A DNA stretch of 64,000 nt from DAOPJM01 sp964490325 (lineage in GTDB: Bacteria; Bacillota; Clostridia; Christensenellales; CAG-138). Made by a program: the position numbers and the translations under genes. Below are positions 43,824 to 52,051 of the stretch, one piece after another. The notes beneath the pieces were generated by a model. It did not search any database and was not told the DNA's origin. It saw nothing but the letters and a program-made list of their open reading frames with translations. The stretch's first letter is position 1, and every line of letters begins with the position of its first letter. The stretch is from positions 1-64,000 of the forward strand of contig CAZBBX010000005.1 of assembly GCA_964490325.1 (NCBI GenBank), in the 5' to 3' direction.

Positions 43824-45785
43824 TTACCCCCTCATCAGCGTGTCAAAAGCGCTGAGCTTGCGGCTGAAATCCGCATATTCAAAGATGTACTCCTTGCGGG
43901 ACTGGACCTTGTCGCCCATCAGCACCGTCACCAGATGCTCGACGTCCGCTGCGTCCTCCAGTGTGACGCGCAGGAGCAGCCGCCGCGTGGGATCCATGGT
44001 GGTCTCCCAAAGCTGCTCGGGATTCATCTCGCCCAAGCCCTTGTAGCGCTGCAGGCTGTAGCTCTTGCCCACCGCCTTCATGGCCTTCTTGAGCGCCGCG
44101 TCGTCGTAGCAGTACTGCGGCGCCTGTCCGTTCTTTTGTACGCGGTACAGCGGCGCCATGCCCACATAGACGTGACCGTCCATGATCAGCTCGCGCATGT
44201 AGCGGTAAAAGAAGGTCAGCAGGATGGCGCGGATGTGCGCGCCGTCCTGATCCGCGTCCGCCAAAATGATGATCTTGTCGTAGCGCAGGCTCTTGAGGTC
44301 GAAATCCTCGCCGATGCCCGTGCCGATGGCGGTGATGAGCGAACGCAGCTCCTCGTTTTGCAGCACCTGCTCCAAGCGCTTTTTCTCCACGTTCAGCGGC
44401 TTGCCGCGCAGCGGCAGTATGGCCTGAAAGCGGCGATCCCGTCCCTGCTTAGCGCTGCCGCCTGCGGAGTCGCCCTCCACGATGAACAGCTCGTTGACCG
44501 AGGGATCCCGCCCCGTGCAGCTGGACAGCTTGCCCACCAGCGGCGCGTTCTCCAACTTGTTCTTCTCGCGTGCGTTCTCCTTGGCCTTGCGTGCAGCCGC
44601 CCGCGCCTTGCTCGCCTTCAGCGCCTTGTCCATGATGACGGCGGCGGTCTCGCCGTTCTTCAGATCTTCCAAATAGGGCGTCAGCAGGTCGGTCACGACC
44701 GCTTCCACAGCGGGTCTGGCCTCGGTGTTGCCCAAACGCGTCTTGGTCTGCCCCTCGAACTGGATGGTGTGCATCTTGAGCGACAGCACCACGGTCAGCC
44801 CCTCGCGGAAGTCCTCGCCCGCCAAGGAGGCGTCCTTGTCCTTGAGGATACCGTTCTTGCGGCAATAGTCGTTGCAGACCTTGGTGAAGGCAGCCTTGAA
44901 GCCCGTTTCGTGGGTGCCGCCCTCGGTCGTGGGAATGTTATTGACATAGGAAAAGACGCTCTCGGTGTAGCTGTCGTTGTGCTGGATGGCAAGCTCCACC
45001 ACGATATCGCCGCTCTTTCCAAGCAGGTGGATGGGCGTGTCGTACAGGACGGTCTTGTCCTCGTTGAGATAGCGCACAAAGTCGCTGAGACCCCCGTCGT
45101 ACTTGTATTCGGCATGATAGGGGTTGCCGCGCTCCCGCTCGTCGTCCAAGGTGAAGCGCACGCCGCGGTTGAGGTAGGCCAGCTCTCGAAGGCGGCGGGT
45201 GATGACCTCGCGGTTCATGTCGATGGTCTCAAACACGCGGTCGTCGGGCAGAAAGGTCACCACCGTGCCCTGCCTGCGCGTGCGTCCCTGCTCCGTCAAA
45301 GGATAGCAGGGCTTGCCCGAAACGATATGTCCCGTGCCGTCGTCCACGCTTTCAAACTCCATGCGGTAGGCGCGGTTCTCGTGATACACCTCCACCGTGA
45401 CATGGCGGCTGAGGGCGTTGACCACGGACGCGCCCACGCCGTGCAGACCGCCCGAATAGCCGTAGGACTTGTTGCCGAACTTGCCGCCTGCATGGAGCTG
45501 GGTGAAGACCACCTCCACGCCGCTGACGCCCAATTTCTCGTGTATGCCCGTGGGGATGCCGCGGCCGTTGTCCGTGACCGTCACGCTGTGGTCGCGGTGC
45601 AGCTGCACGTTCACCTCGTTGGCAAAACCGTTGGCGGCCTCGTCCACCGCGTTGTCCACGATCTCCCATAAAAGATGGTGCAGCCCTCGCGGACCTGTTG
45701 AACCGATGTACATGCCCGGACGCATGCGTACCGCGTCCAGCCCTTCCATTACGGTAATGTCGGATACCGAATAATCCGTTGCCAT
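43824..45785 (-). CDS. parE: Type IIA topoisomerase subunit B, probably ParE
   Basis: A 653-residue ATPase subunit. GHKL ATP-binding motifs: EIVDNAVDEA, TDNGRGIPTG and GGLHGVGASVVNALS. The TOPRIM motifs are EGDSAGG and DADQDGAHIRAILL. It ends with the ParC-binding region RYKGLGEMNPEQLWETTMDP. The ATG at 45785 has GGGAGGATCC before it. It lies three bases before parC, forming a complete enzyme, and the operon continues into yitT-mscS-flavodoxin. Confidence 0.88.
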   Translation of the reverse strand: MATDYSVSDITVMEGLDAVRMRPGMYIGSTGPRGLHHLLWEIVDNAVDEAANGFANEVNVQLHRDHSVTVTDNGRGIPTGIHEKLGVSGVEVVFTQLHAGGKFGNKSYGYSGGLHGVGASVVNALSRHVTVEVYHENRAYRMEFESVDDGTGHIVSGKPCYPLTEQGRTRRQGTVVTFLPDDRVFETIDMNREVITRRLRELAYLNRGVRFTLDDERERGNPYHAEYKYDGGLSDFVRYLNEDKTVLYDTPIHLLGKSGDIVVELAIQHNDSYTESVFSYVNNIPTTEGGTHETGFKAAFTKVCNDYCRKNGILKDKDASLAGEDFREGLTVVLSLKMHTIQFEGQTKTRLGNTEARPAVEAVVTDLLTPYLEDLKNGETAAVIMDKALKASKARAAARKAKENAREKNKLENAPLVGKLSSCTGRDPSVNELFIVEGDSAGGSAKQGRDRRFQAILPLRGKPLNVEKKRLEQVLQNEELRSLITAIGTGIGEDFDLKSLRYDKIIILADADQDGAHIRAILLTFFYRYMRELIMDGHVYVGMAPLYRVQKNGQAPQYCYDDAALKKAMKAVGKSYSLQRYKGLGEMNPEQLWETTMDPTRRLLLRVTLEDAADVEHLVTVLMGDKVQSRKEYIFEYADFSRKLSAFDTLMRG

Positions 45786-45934
45786 GGATCCTCCCAAAAT
45801 ACAGCTCTTTTCCGTCGTCCCTCCCGTGCTTTGGAGCGCGCCGAAGGACGGATAAACTTCATTACTATACAGTATACCACGGAAATGCGCAAGGGTCAGT
45901 ACCTGCCGACCAAGCAGAAAAAAAGGTTTACGGT

Positions 45935-45963
45935 TTGTTAAAATCTTTCCGCTGTGCTATACT
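45935..45963 (+). promoter_or_regulatory. Sigma-A promoter of the SecB-like gene
   Basis: TTGTTA (45935-45940), 17-base spacer, TATACT (45958-45963) preceded by TGC. The start codon is at 46003. Confidence 0.78.
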
Positions 45964-46002
45964 GGAGAAAATCGGGGGACGAGCCCCCTTTGGAGGTACG
46001 AT

Positions 46003-46383
46003 ATGCTGACTTTTGACGGACTGAAGATCAACGAGCTGTGCTTTGTCAACCGTATAGAAAAGCAGGGCAGGGTGGAGATGAAGCTGCAGCAGAGCATGCG
46101 CACCCGCGTGGCGTTTCGTGAGGATGAGCGCAGCTGCGTATGCACCATCTACCTGACCATCCAAAACGAGGAAGCCCCCAACGACTTCTTCCTGCGCGCC
46201 GAGTTAGCGGGGGTGTACGGCTATCCCACCGAGACGGATCAAAAGACCATCCACATCGAAGCGGTGGAGAACCTTTTCCCCTTTGTCAGCGACGCCATTG
46301 CAAATCTTTGCAAGGCAGCGGGACTGCCTGAGATCCGCCCGCACATGGAGCCTATCAAGTCGGACGAGATCAGCAACAGCTGA
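46003..46383 (+). CDS. SecB-like chaperone
   Basis: A 126-residue protein resembling the SecB fold: a central beta region (TIYLTIQNEE, FFLRAELAGVYG) and the C-terminal helix signature AVENLFPFVSDAIANLCKAAGLPEI, close to the SecB consensus for the last helices. SecB binds unfolded preproteins; in Gram-positives stand-alone SecB-like proteins exist, sometimes as chaperones of toxin-antitoxin systems, but no toxin pair is beside this one. The ATG at 46003 has TTGGAGG upstream. The pseudouridine synthase gene follows 11 bases later and is probably co-transcribed. Confidence 0.7.
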   Translation: MLTFDGLKINELCFVNRIEKQGRVEMKLQQSMRTRVAFREDERSCVCTIYLTIQNEEAPNDFFLRAELAGVYGYPTETDQKTIHIEAVENLFPFVSDAIANLCKAAGLPEIRPHMEPIKSDEISNS

Positions 46384-46394
46384 ATAAAAGCAGC

Positions 46395-47372
46395 ATGGCG
46401 GAGTTTCTTGCCACGCTGGAGTTCGTCGCGGGGGAAGCCGATGCGCTGCGCACGGTCGAGAGCGTCCTGCTGCGGGATTGGGGCTTTGCCCGCACCCGCA
46501 TATCCCGCCTGAAGCGGCGGGAGGACGGCATCCTGCTAAACGGCGCTCCCGCCTATACGACCGCTCGCCTCAAGAAAGGCGATCGGCTGCTCGTGCGCGT
46601 GTTCGATCCGCCCGACACGCGGCGCGCCCCGCCCCGCGCCTGTCCCCTGCGCCTTGCGTATGAGGATGCCGCGCTGATCGTGTTGGACAAGGACGCGGGG
46701 ATCGCCGTCCACCCCACCCACGATCCAAACGAGCTGACGCTCGAAAACGCGCTGAACGCCTACCTGTCCGACACGCCCCGTCCCCTGCGCCTCTGCCGCA
46801 CACAGGGCGAGAACGCCGCACTTTACTGTCTGCCCGAAACGGAGCTGCTCCTGTCGCCGCCCATCGCGCACCCCGTCAGCCGCCTTGATCGAGGCACCAG
46901 CGGCCTGATGACTTGGGCAAAGAGCGGCTATGTCCACGAGCTTTTGCGCCGCCAACTGCACACGCCCGAATATGAGCGCAGCTACCTTGCCATTTCCGTC
47001 CGCCCGCCCAAGCCCGCGCAGGGTGTGATCGAGCTGCCTATCGGCTTTGCAAAAGGCAGCTCCTATCAGCGCGCCGTCACGGAGGACGGCGTCCCCTCCG
47101 TCACGGCGTATGAGACCCTTTCCGTCACGAAGGAGGGGCTTGCGCTGCTGCGCCTGCGCCCCGAGACGGGGCGCACCCATCAGCTGCGCGTGCATATGGC
47201 GGCTGTCGGCTGCCCCTTGGTGGGGGATTGGCTGTACGGCACGGCGGACGCTCGCCTTGCCCGCCCCGCGCTGCATTCGGCACAGCTGCGCCTTTTAGAT
47301 CCCTTGAACGGCAAGCGCCTTGTGCTTAGCTCCCCGCTGCCTGCCGATCTGTGCGCCCTGTTGGAGGGGTGA
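46395..47372 (+). CDS. RluA-family pseudouridine synthase
   Basis: A 325-residue synthase with an N-terminal S4-like region (RTRISRLKRREDGILLNGAP) and the RluA catalytic domain: the aspartate motif HPVSRLDRGTSGLMTWAK (near residue 160) and the C-terminal RPETGRTHQLRVHMAAVGCP. The target (23S rRNA or tRNA) is not predictable. It follows the SecB-like gene closely. An inserted stretch of about 30 residues between KDAGIAVHPTHD and the Asp motif makes it slightly longer than minimal members. Confidence 0.92.
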   Translation: MAEFLATLEFVAGEADALRTVESVLLRDWGFARTRISRLKRREDGILLNGAPAYTTARLKKGDRLLVRVFDPPDTRRAPPRACPLRLAYEDAALIVLDKDAGIAVHPTHDPNELTLENALNAYLSDTPRPLRLCRTQGENAALYCLPETELLLSPPIAHPVSRLDRGTSGLMTWAKSGYVHELLRRQLHTPEYERSYLAISVRPPKPAQGVIELPIGFAKGSSYQRAVTEDGVPSVTAYETLSVTKEGLALLRLRPETGRTHQLRVHMAAVGCPLVGDWLYGTADARLARPALHSAQLRLLDPLNGKRLVLSSPLPADLCALLEG

Positions 47373-47394
47373 AAGAACGTGCGGATACGATTGC

Positions 47395-47450
47395 GTTGGC
47401 AAGGCGGGCGGATGGTATCCGCCCCTACGGAATGTGGGAAAAGAGGGTAC
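47395..47450. repeat. Dispersed hairpin repeat, single copy
   Basis: One unit of the sequence family tandemly repeated at 61190-61360: stem GGGCGGAT (47406-47413)/ATCCGCCC (47417-47424) with flanks TTGGCAAGGC and CCTACGGAATGTGGG. Confidence 0.85.
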
Positions 47451-47471
47451 ATGGTCACGGCAAAGCTTCGC

Positions 47472-47508
47472 TTGTAAGCTTCGACAAAATATGCTATCAT
47501 TTCTCTTA
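47472..47508 (+). promoter_or_regulatory. Promoter of the PIG-L gene implying a leaderless mRNA
   Basis: TTGTAA (47472-47477), 17-base spacer, TATCAT (47495-47500) preceded by TGC. The ATG is at 47508, seven bases after the -10, where transcription should begin. No Shine-Dalgarno is present between them. Confidence 0.65.
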
Positions 47509-48989
47509 TGAAACGGAAAGTTGTGTATCGCGTCCTGAGCTGTCTATTGTGCTGCCTTTTGGGGCTTATGTGCGGATCTTTATCAAGTTGGGCTTCCTCG
47601 GATGCCGAAGCGGAGCGCGACCTGTCCACGCAATGCAGCTACAGCTCCACAAGCGTTTCGGGCAGCAGCTATATCGCTCGCCTGCGCGACGACGATCTGA
47701 CCACGCATCAAAACTTTCACGAGAACGGCAGCGTGACGGTCAGCTGGAGCGACGCCGTTGCCGTTGACAGCCTGTTTATCGAATGGAACCTCCCCCCCGA
47801 CGCCTATCTTGTCACGCAGCTGGATGCAGGCGGCGCGATCCTCACCGAGACGGCGGGACGCACGCAGAACCTCAACGAGCTGATCTACGCCGCGGAGGGT
47901 GCGCGCAGCATCCGCCTTTCCTCCGCTTACGACATGGACATTGCGGGGCTGCATGCCTATGCGGCAGGCGATCCCCCGCACGACTACCATGCATGGGAGC
48001 CGTTGCCCGACAAGCTGGACTATCTGGTGCTGTCCATGCATCCCGATGACGACACGCTGTTTTTGGGCGGAGCTGTTGCAACGCTTTGCGACGCGGGCTA
48101 TACGGGCACGATCGCCTATCTGGGTACGCGGCTGCGGGAACGCTGCACCGAGGCGCTCAACGGCGCATGGATCATGGGCGTACGCTATGCCCCCATCTTG
48201 GCGGGCTTTCCCGACATCCCCCCGCAGTATCGCGAACAGTTTGAAAGCACCTTCACCGAGGCCGAGCTTGTCCAATACTTGGTGCGCCTGTTTCGGCAGT
48301 ATCGTCCCGAGCTTATCGTCACGCAGGATGTGAACGGCGAGTATGGGCATTGGCAGCATATCCTGCTTGTGTCTGCGGTGCAAAAGGCCGTCCCCCTTGC
48401 CAACGATGCAAGCTTTGATCCCGATTCCGCCGCCGCTTACGGCGTTTACGAGGTCAAAAAGCTCTACCTGCACCTGTACACGGAGAACGCCATTCACCTG
48501 AACGTCACCACGCCCCTTGCCTCCTTTGGCGGCAAGACGGCGGTGGAGGTCGCCAAGGAGGCCTATGGCGAGCATCTTTCGCAGCAGGATACCCGTCACA
48601 GCGTGACCAACGAGGGGATCTACAGCCTGTCCGACTTTGGTCTTGCCTATTCGACCGTGGGGCTTGACACGGGCAGCAACGAGCTGATGGAGCATATCGA
48701 TGCCTCACTCCTTTGCAATGCCGCAGCCCCAACGGAGGCTCCCTCGCTTAGTCCCTCTCCTTCTGCCGCGCCCACCCAAGCGCCCTGCCAAAGCCTTGCG
48801 CCCACGGCTGTCCCTGCGGCTGTCGAGACGAACACGCCTGCGCCCACAAGCGAGCCTCTGCCAAGCGACAGCTCCGCTCCCGCTGCGGCAGCTGCGCCGC
48901 CGCTTGTTCTGCTGCTGCTTGGCGGCCTTGTCCTGCTGCTGATCCTTGCATGTATCGCGGTCTTTGCCGCAAGGAGGAGAAGATCATGA
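47508..48989 (+). CDS. Secreted PIG-L deacetylase with C-terminal membrane anchor
   Basis: A 493-residue protein with a signal peptide (about 1-30), an N-terminal beta-rich region (about 40-155), a PIG-L family zinc deacetylase domain (HPDDD near residue 178, YGHWQH near 280), a Pro/Thr/Ser-rich tail and a final transmembrane segment with an RRRRS stop-transfer. PIG-L enzymes remove acetyl groups from GlcNAc-containing glycans or small thiols; the substrate here is unknown, but the surface location suggests glycan. The start ATG at 47508 has no Shine-Dalgarno; the promoter lies seven bases upstream. The downstream LRR lipoprotein starts inside its stop codon. Confidence 0.87.
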   Translation: MKRKVVYRVLSCLLCCLLGLMCGSLSSWASSDAEAERDLSTQCSYSSTSVSGSSYIARLRDDDLTTHQNFHENGSVTVSWSDAVAVDSLFIEWNLPPDAYLVTQLDAGGAILTETAGRTQNLNELIYAAEGARSIRLSSAYDMDIAGLHAYAAGDPPHDYHAWEPLPDKLDYLVLSMHPDDDTLFLGGAVATLCDAGYTGTIAYLGTRLRERCTEALNGAWIMGVRYAPILAGFPDIPPQYREQFESTFTEAELVQYLVRLFRQYRPELIVTQDVNGEYGHWQHILLVSAVQKAVPLANDASFDPDSAAAYGVYEVKKLYLHLYTENAIHLNVTTPLASFGGKTAVEVAKEAYGEHLSQQDTRHSVTNEGIYSLSDFGLAYSTVGLDTGSNELMEHIDASLLCNAAAPTEAPSLSPSPSAAPTQAPCQSLAPTAVPAAVETNTPAPTSEPLPSDSSAPAAAAAPPLVLLLLGGLVLLLILACIAVFAARRRRS

Positions 48990-50194
48990 AACGCCTGTCC
49001 TGCCTGTTCTTGGCGGGGACGCTGCTTTGCGGCCTCCTCTCCGCCTGTACAAGACCCGTGAGCAACGGGGAGCTGCCTGCAAACGCCGACACGACCGCGC
49101 CTGCCGCCATCTCGGTGGAGCTTGGCACGCCCACGCCAACGCCAACGCCCTCACCTTCGCCCACGCCCACGGAGATCCCCTCCGTCACGGTGGACGGCGC
49201 TTCGATACGGGCGGATGCTGTCGAGCTTAACGTAAAGAGCCTTGCCGCATTGGAGCAGCTGGATGCCTTTCCCCTGCTGGAAAGAGTGGACGCAAGCGCC
49301 GTCCTTGTGGATCTTGCCACGATGCAGCGCCTTGCGGAGCGCTATCCAAGCATCGAGTTTTCGTTCCAATTTACCTATCGGGAGCTGACCCTTTCCTCCA
49401 CGGACACGGAGCTTGACCTGAACAACATCCCCTTGGACGGGACGAAGGAGATCTTGGACATCCTGCCGTTTTTGAACAAGCTGGAAAAGTGCTTCATGAT
49501 CGGCTGCGGCCTGACCAACGAGCAGATGGACGAGCTTTTGGCGGCTCGACCCGATGTGAAGTTCGTGTGGGAGATCCAAATGGGCGACCATGTGCTGCGC
49601 ACGGATGTGGTGGGCTTTTCCACCAAGAATCCAAGCAAGTACTACAACGAGTCCTCCTCCGCCGACTATATCGAAAAGGTCAAAAAGACCCGCCGCCTGT
49701 ACGACGAGGACATTGCGGTGCTCAAGTACTGCACCGACCTTGTCGCCTTGGATCTTGGACACAACTACATCACCGACCTGAGCGTGCTTGCCTGCCTGCC
49801 CAAGCTGCAGATCCTCATTCTGGCGGACAACAAGTTGACGGACATCTCCGTGCTCAAGGAGCTGCCCGACCTTGTGTATGTGGAGATCTTCATGAACGCC
49901 ATCACCGACCTGAGTCCCTTGGCGGGGCATGACAAGCTGCTCGATCTGAACTTTTGCAACAACGATGTATTGGATCTTAGCGTGCTGTACACGCTGCCGC
50001 AGCTGGAACGCGTGTGGTGCGCAGGCAACGCGTTCAGCCGTGCCGACGGCGCTGCGCTGCAGGCGGCTCTGCCCGACTGCAAGGTCAACTACACCGCAAG
50101 GGACGACACCGCCGACGGCTGGCGCGAGCACGAACGCTATCAATGGGTCTTGGGCTACATGAAGCGGGACAACAACCCCTACAATCCAAGCTGA
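48986..50194 (+). CDS. Leucine-rich-repeat lipoprotein
   Basis: A 402-residue predicted lipoprotein: signal peptide, lipobox LLSAC, a TPTPTPSPSPTPT linker, then leucine-rich repeats in the C-terminal half (for example ITDLSVLACLPKLQILILAD, LTDISVLKELPDLVYVEIFM, ITDLSPLAGHDKLLDLNF), of the bacterial internalin-like 22-residue type. The ATG overlaps the PIG-L stop (ATGA) and has AAGGAGGAGA upstream, so the two are translationally coupled. Together they look like a surface system: a glycan deacetylase and a binding protein; the ligand is unknown. Confidence 0.87.
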   Translation: MKRLSCLFLAGTLLCGLLSACTRPVSNGELPANADTTAPAAISVELGTPTPTPTPSPSPTPTEIPSVTVDGASIRADAVELNVKSLAALEQLDAFPLLERVDASAVLVDLATMQRLAERYPSIEFSFQFTYRELTLSSTDTELDLNNIPLDGTKEILDILPFLNKLEKCFMIGCGLTNEQMDELLAARPDVKFVWEIQMGDHVLRTDVVGFSTKNPSKYYNESSSADYIEKVKKTRRLYDEDIAVLKYCTDLVALDLGHNYITDLSVLACLPKLQILILADNKLTDISVLKELPDLVYVEIFMNAITDLSPLAGHDKLLDLNFCNNDVLDLSVLYTLPQLERVWCAGNAFSRADGAALQAALPDCKVNYTARDDTADGWREHERYQWVLGYMKRDNNPYNPS

Positions 50195-50207
50195 TAAGTA
50201 TTGCTTA

Positions 50208-50250
50208 CAAAAAACGGGATCCAAGGCCTGCGCTTCGGATCCTGCTTTTT
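50208..50250. terminator. Bidirectional terminator between LRR gene and FAD gene
   Basis: GGATCCAAG (50217-50225) pairs with CTTCGGATCC to 50242 (one bulge), with an A-run before and a T-run after. Confidence 0.78.
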
Positions 50251-50272
50251 ATATGAGAAATGGATGGGGCTG

Positions 50273-51889
50273 CTATTCTGCGCCGCAGCCGCTTTTGTAC
50301 AGCGCCATCACCGCTTCCGCAGCCTTTATGCCGTCCACGGAGGCGCTGACGATGCCGCCCGCGTACCCCGCGCCCTCGCCCACGGGATACAGCCCCGCGT
50401 GGGAGACGGAGCACATGTTTTCCCCGCGTGTGATGCGCAGCGGCGAACTGGTGCGGCTCTCCACGGCGGTCAGCACCGCGTCCGGCAGGCAATAGCCGTG
50501 AAGCTGCTGTTCAAACTGCAAAAAGCCCTCGCGCAAGGCGTCGCTGAGAAAGTCGGGCAGGCAGCGGGACAGGCGCACAGGCGTCACCCCGGGGCGGAAG
50601 CTCGGCTCCACGCTCCCAAAGTGCGTGCAGCAGCGGTCGAGCATGAAATCCTCCAAGCGGCTTGCGGGGGCGGAGCCGTCCGAGCCGCCCAAAAGGAAGG
50701 CGTCGCGCTCCAGCTTTTCCATGAAGCGCAGACCGTCCAGCGGCTCGCTGCCAAAGTCCTCGGGGCTGACCTGTGCAACGATGGCGGCATTTGCGTTTTC
50801 CTCGTCACGGGCATAGTAGCTCATGCCGTTGGTAACGATCTGCCCCGCCTCGGTCGCCGCGCAGATGACGCGCCCACCCGGGCACATGCAAAATGAGTAC
50901 ACGCTGCGCTCTCCCGACCGTCCCAGCAGGCGATAGTCCGCAGCGCCCAAGCGCGGATGTCCCGCATAGGGGCCGTACTGCGCGTCATCGATGAGACCCT
51001 GCGGGTGCTCGGCGCGCACGCCCACGGCAAAGGGCTTGGCAGCCATGGCTACGCCCTTGTCAAAGAGCATGCGGTAGGTGTCCCGCGCCGCCTGCCCGAT
51101 GCACAGCAGCAGCGCCGCGCAGGGCACAGGCTCCTCCCGTCCGCCCTTTTCCAAGGTGACGGAGGATATGGCGCCGTTCTTGACGGCAAGGCTTTTGAGC
51201 TTGGTGGCAAAGCGCACCTCGCCGCCCAAGCGTTCGATCTTGCGGCGCAGGGTCTGCACGATATCCCGCAGCATATCCGTTCCGATATGCGGCTTTGCCA
51301 AAAAGGCGATCTCCTCGGGCGCTCCCGCCTCGATAAACTCGTCAAAAACGCGATGGATGCGGGGATCCTTGTTGTTGCGGCAGGTCAGCTTGCCGTCGGA
51401 AAAGGTTCCCGCGCCCCCCTCGCCGAAGGCAACGTTGCTTTCGCGCTTGGGCGCTTCGCCCTCCCAGCAGTCCTCCACATCCCGCGTACGCTCGGGGACG
51501 GGCAGACCGCGCTCCACGACCAAGGGGCTGTAGCCCTCCCTTGCAAGCTGCAGCGCCGCAAACAGACCCGACGGCCCAAGACCCACCACGATGATGCGTC
51601 CCTTGGGCTTCGCCTTGCCGTGTATGGGCGGCGGGGGCAGCGGATCCTCCCAAAGCTTGGCGCCAAGCGTGGGTCGGCTGAGCAGATGCCGCGCCGTTCC
51701 CTCGTCCACCGTCAAGACGAGATGATCCAAAAAGCAGACCCGCGACTTTCGTCTTGCGTCTATGGCGCGATGTACGATCAGTATGGCTTGAATAGCGATG
51801 GGATCCAAAGCCAACTGCTGCGCCGTTGCATAGCGCAGATCGCGGCAGTCGGGATTCTCTCGGATGTTTGGAATAAAGATCTGTGGCAT
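50273..51889 (-). CDS. FAD-dependent dehydrogenase (COG2509-like)
   Basis: A 538-residue flavoprotein. The N-terminal region (about 1-90) precedes the dinucleotide-binding VVGLGPSGLFAALQLAREG, then ESNVAFGEGGAGTFSDGKLT and the C-terminal GEGAGYAGGIVSASVDGIKA. This matches the uncharacterised FAD-dependent dehydrogenase family of COG2509; the substrate is unknown. The ATG at 51889 is chosen because the conserved start MPQIFIPNIREN fits, but the ribosome-binding site is weak. Monocistronic. Confidence 0.85.
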   Translation of the reverse strand: MPQIFIPNIRENPDCRDLRYATAQQLALDPIAIQAILIVHRAIDARRKSRVCFLDHLVLTVDEGTARHLLSRPTLGAKLWEDPLPPPPIHGKAKPKGRIIVVGLGPSGLFAALQLAREGYSPLVVERGLPVPERTRDVEDCWEGEAPKRESNVAFGEGGAGTFSDGKLTCRNNKDPRIHRVFDEFIEAGAPEEIAFLAKPHIGTDMLRDIVQTLRRKIERLGGEVRFATKLKSLAVKNGAISSVTLEKGGREEPVPCAALLLCIGQAARDTYRMLFDKGVAMAAKPFAVGVRAEHPQGLIDDAQYGPYAGHPRLGAADYRLLGRSGERSVYSFCMCPGGRVICAATEAGQIVTNGMSYYARDEENANAAIVAQVSPEDFGSEPLDGLRFMEKLERDAFLLGGSDGSAPASRLEDFMLDRCCTHFGSVEPSFRPGVTPVRLSRCLPDFLSDALREGFLQFEQQLHGYCLPDAVLTAVESRTSSPLRITRGENMCSVSHAGLYPVGEGAGYAGGIVSASVDGIKAAEAVMALYKSGCGAE

Positions 51890-51967
51890 AGAAGGCAAGG
51901 AAGGATCGCCTTTCCCGCTAAAAGGCGAGCCTATGAAAAAAGAGGTTAAAGGGTTCCTTGTTTGAAA

Positions 51968-52009
51968 CGAAGAAAGCGGTCGGCGGGTCGACGAAAGCTG
52001 CTTTCTTCG
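51968..52009 (-). terminator. Long hairpin after cdaR
   Basis: CGAAGAAAGC (51968-51977) pairs with GCTTTCTTCG (52000-52009), followed on the minus strand by TTTC. It ends the cdaA-cdaR unit. Confidence 0.65.
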
Positions 52010-52051
52010 CTCAAGCACGGGATACGTTTCGCGCCGCAGCGAGGCGCGGTT

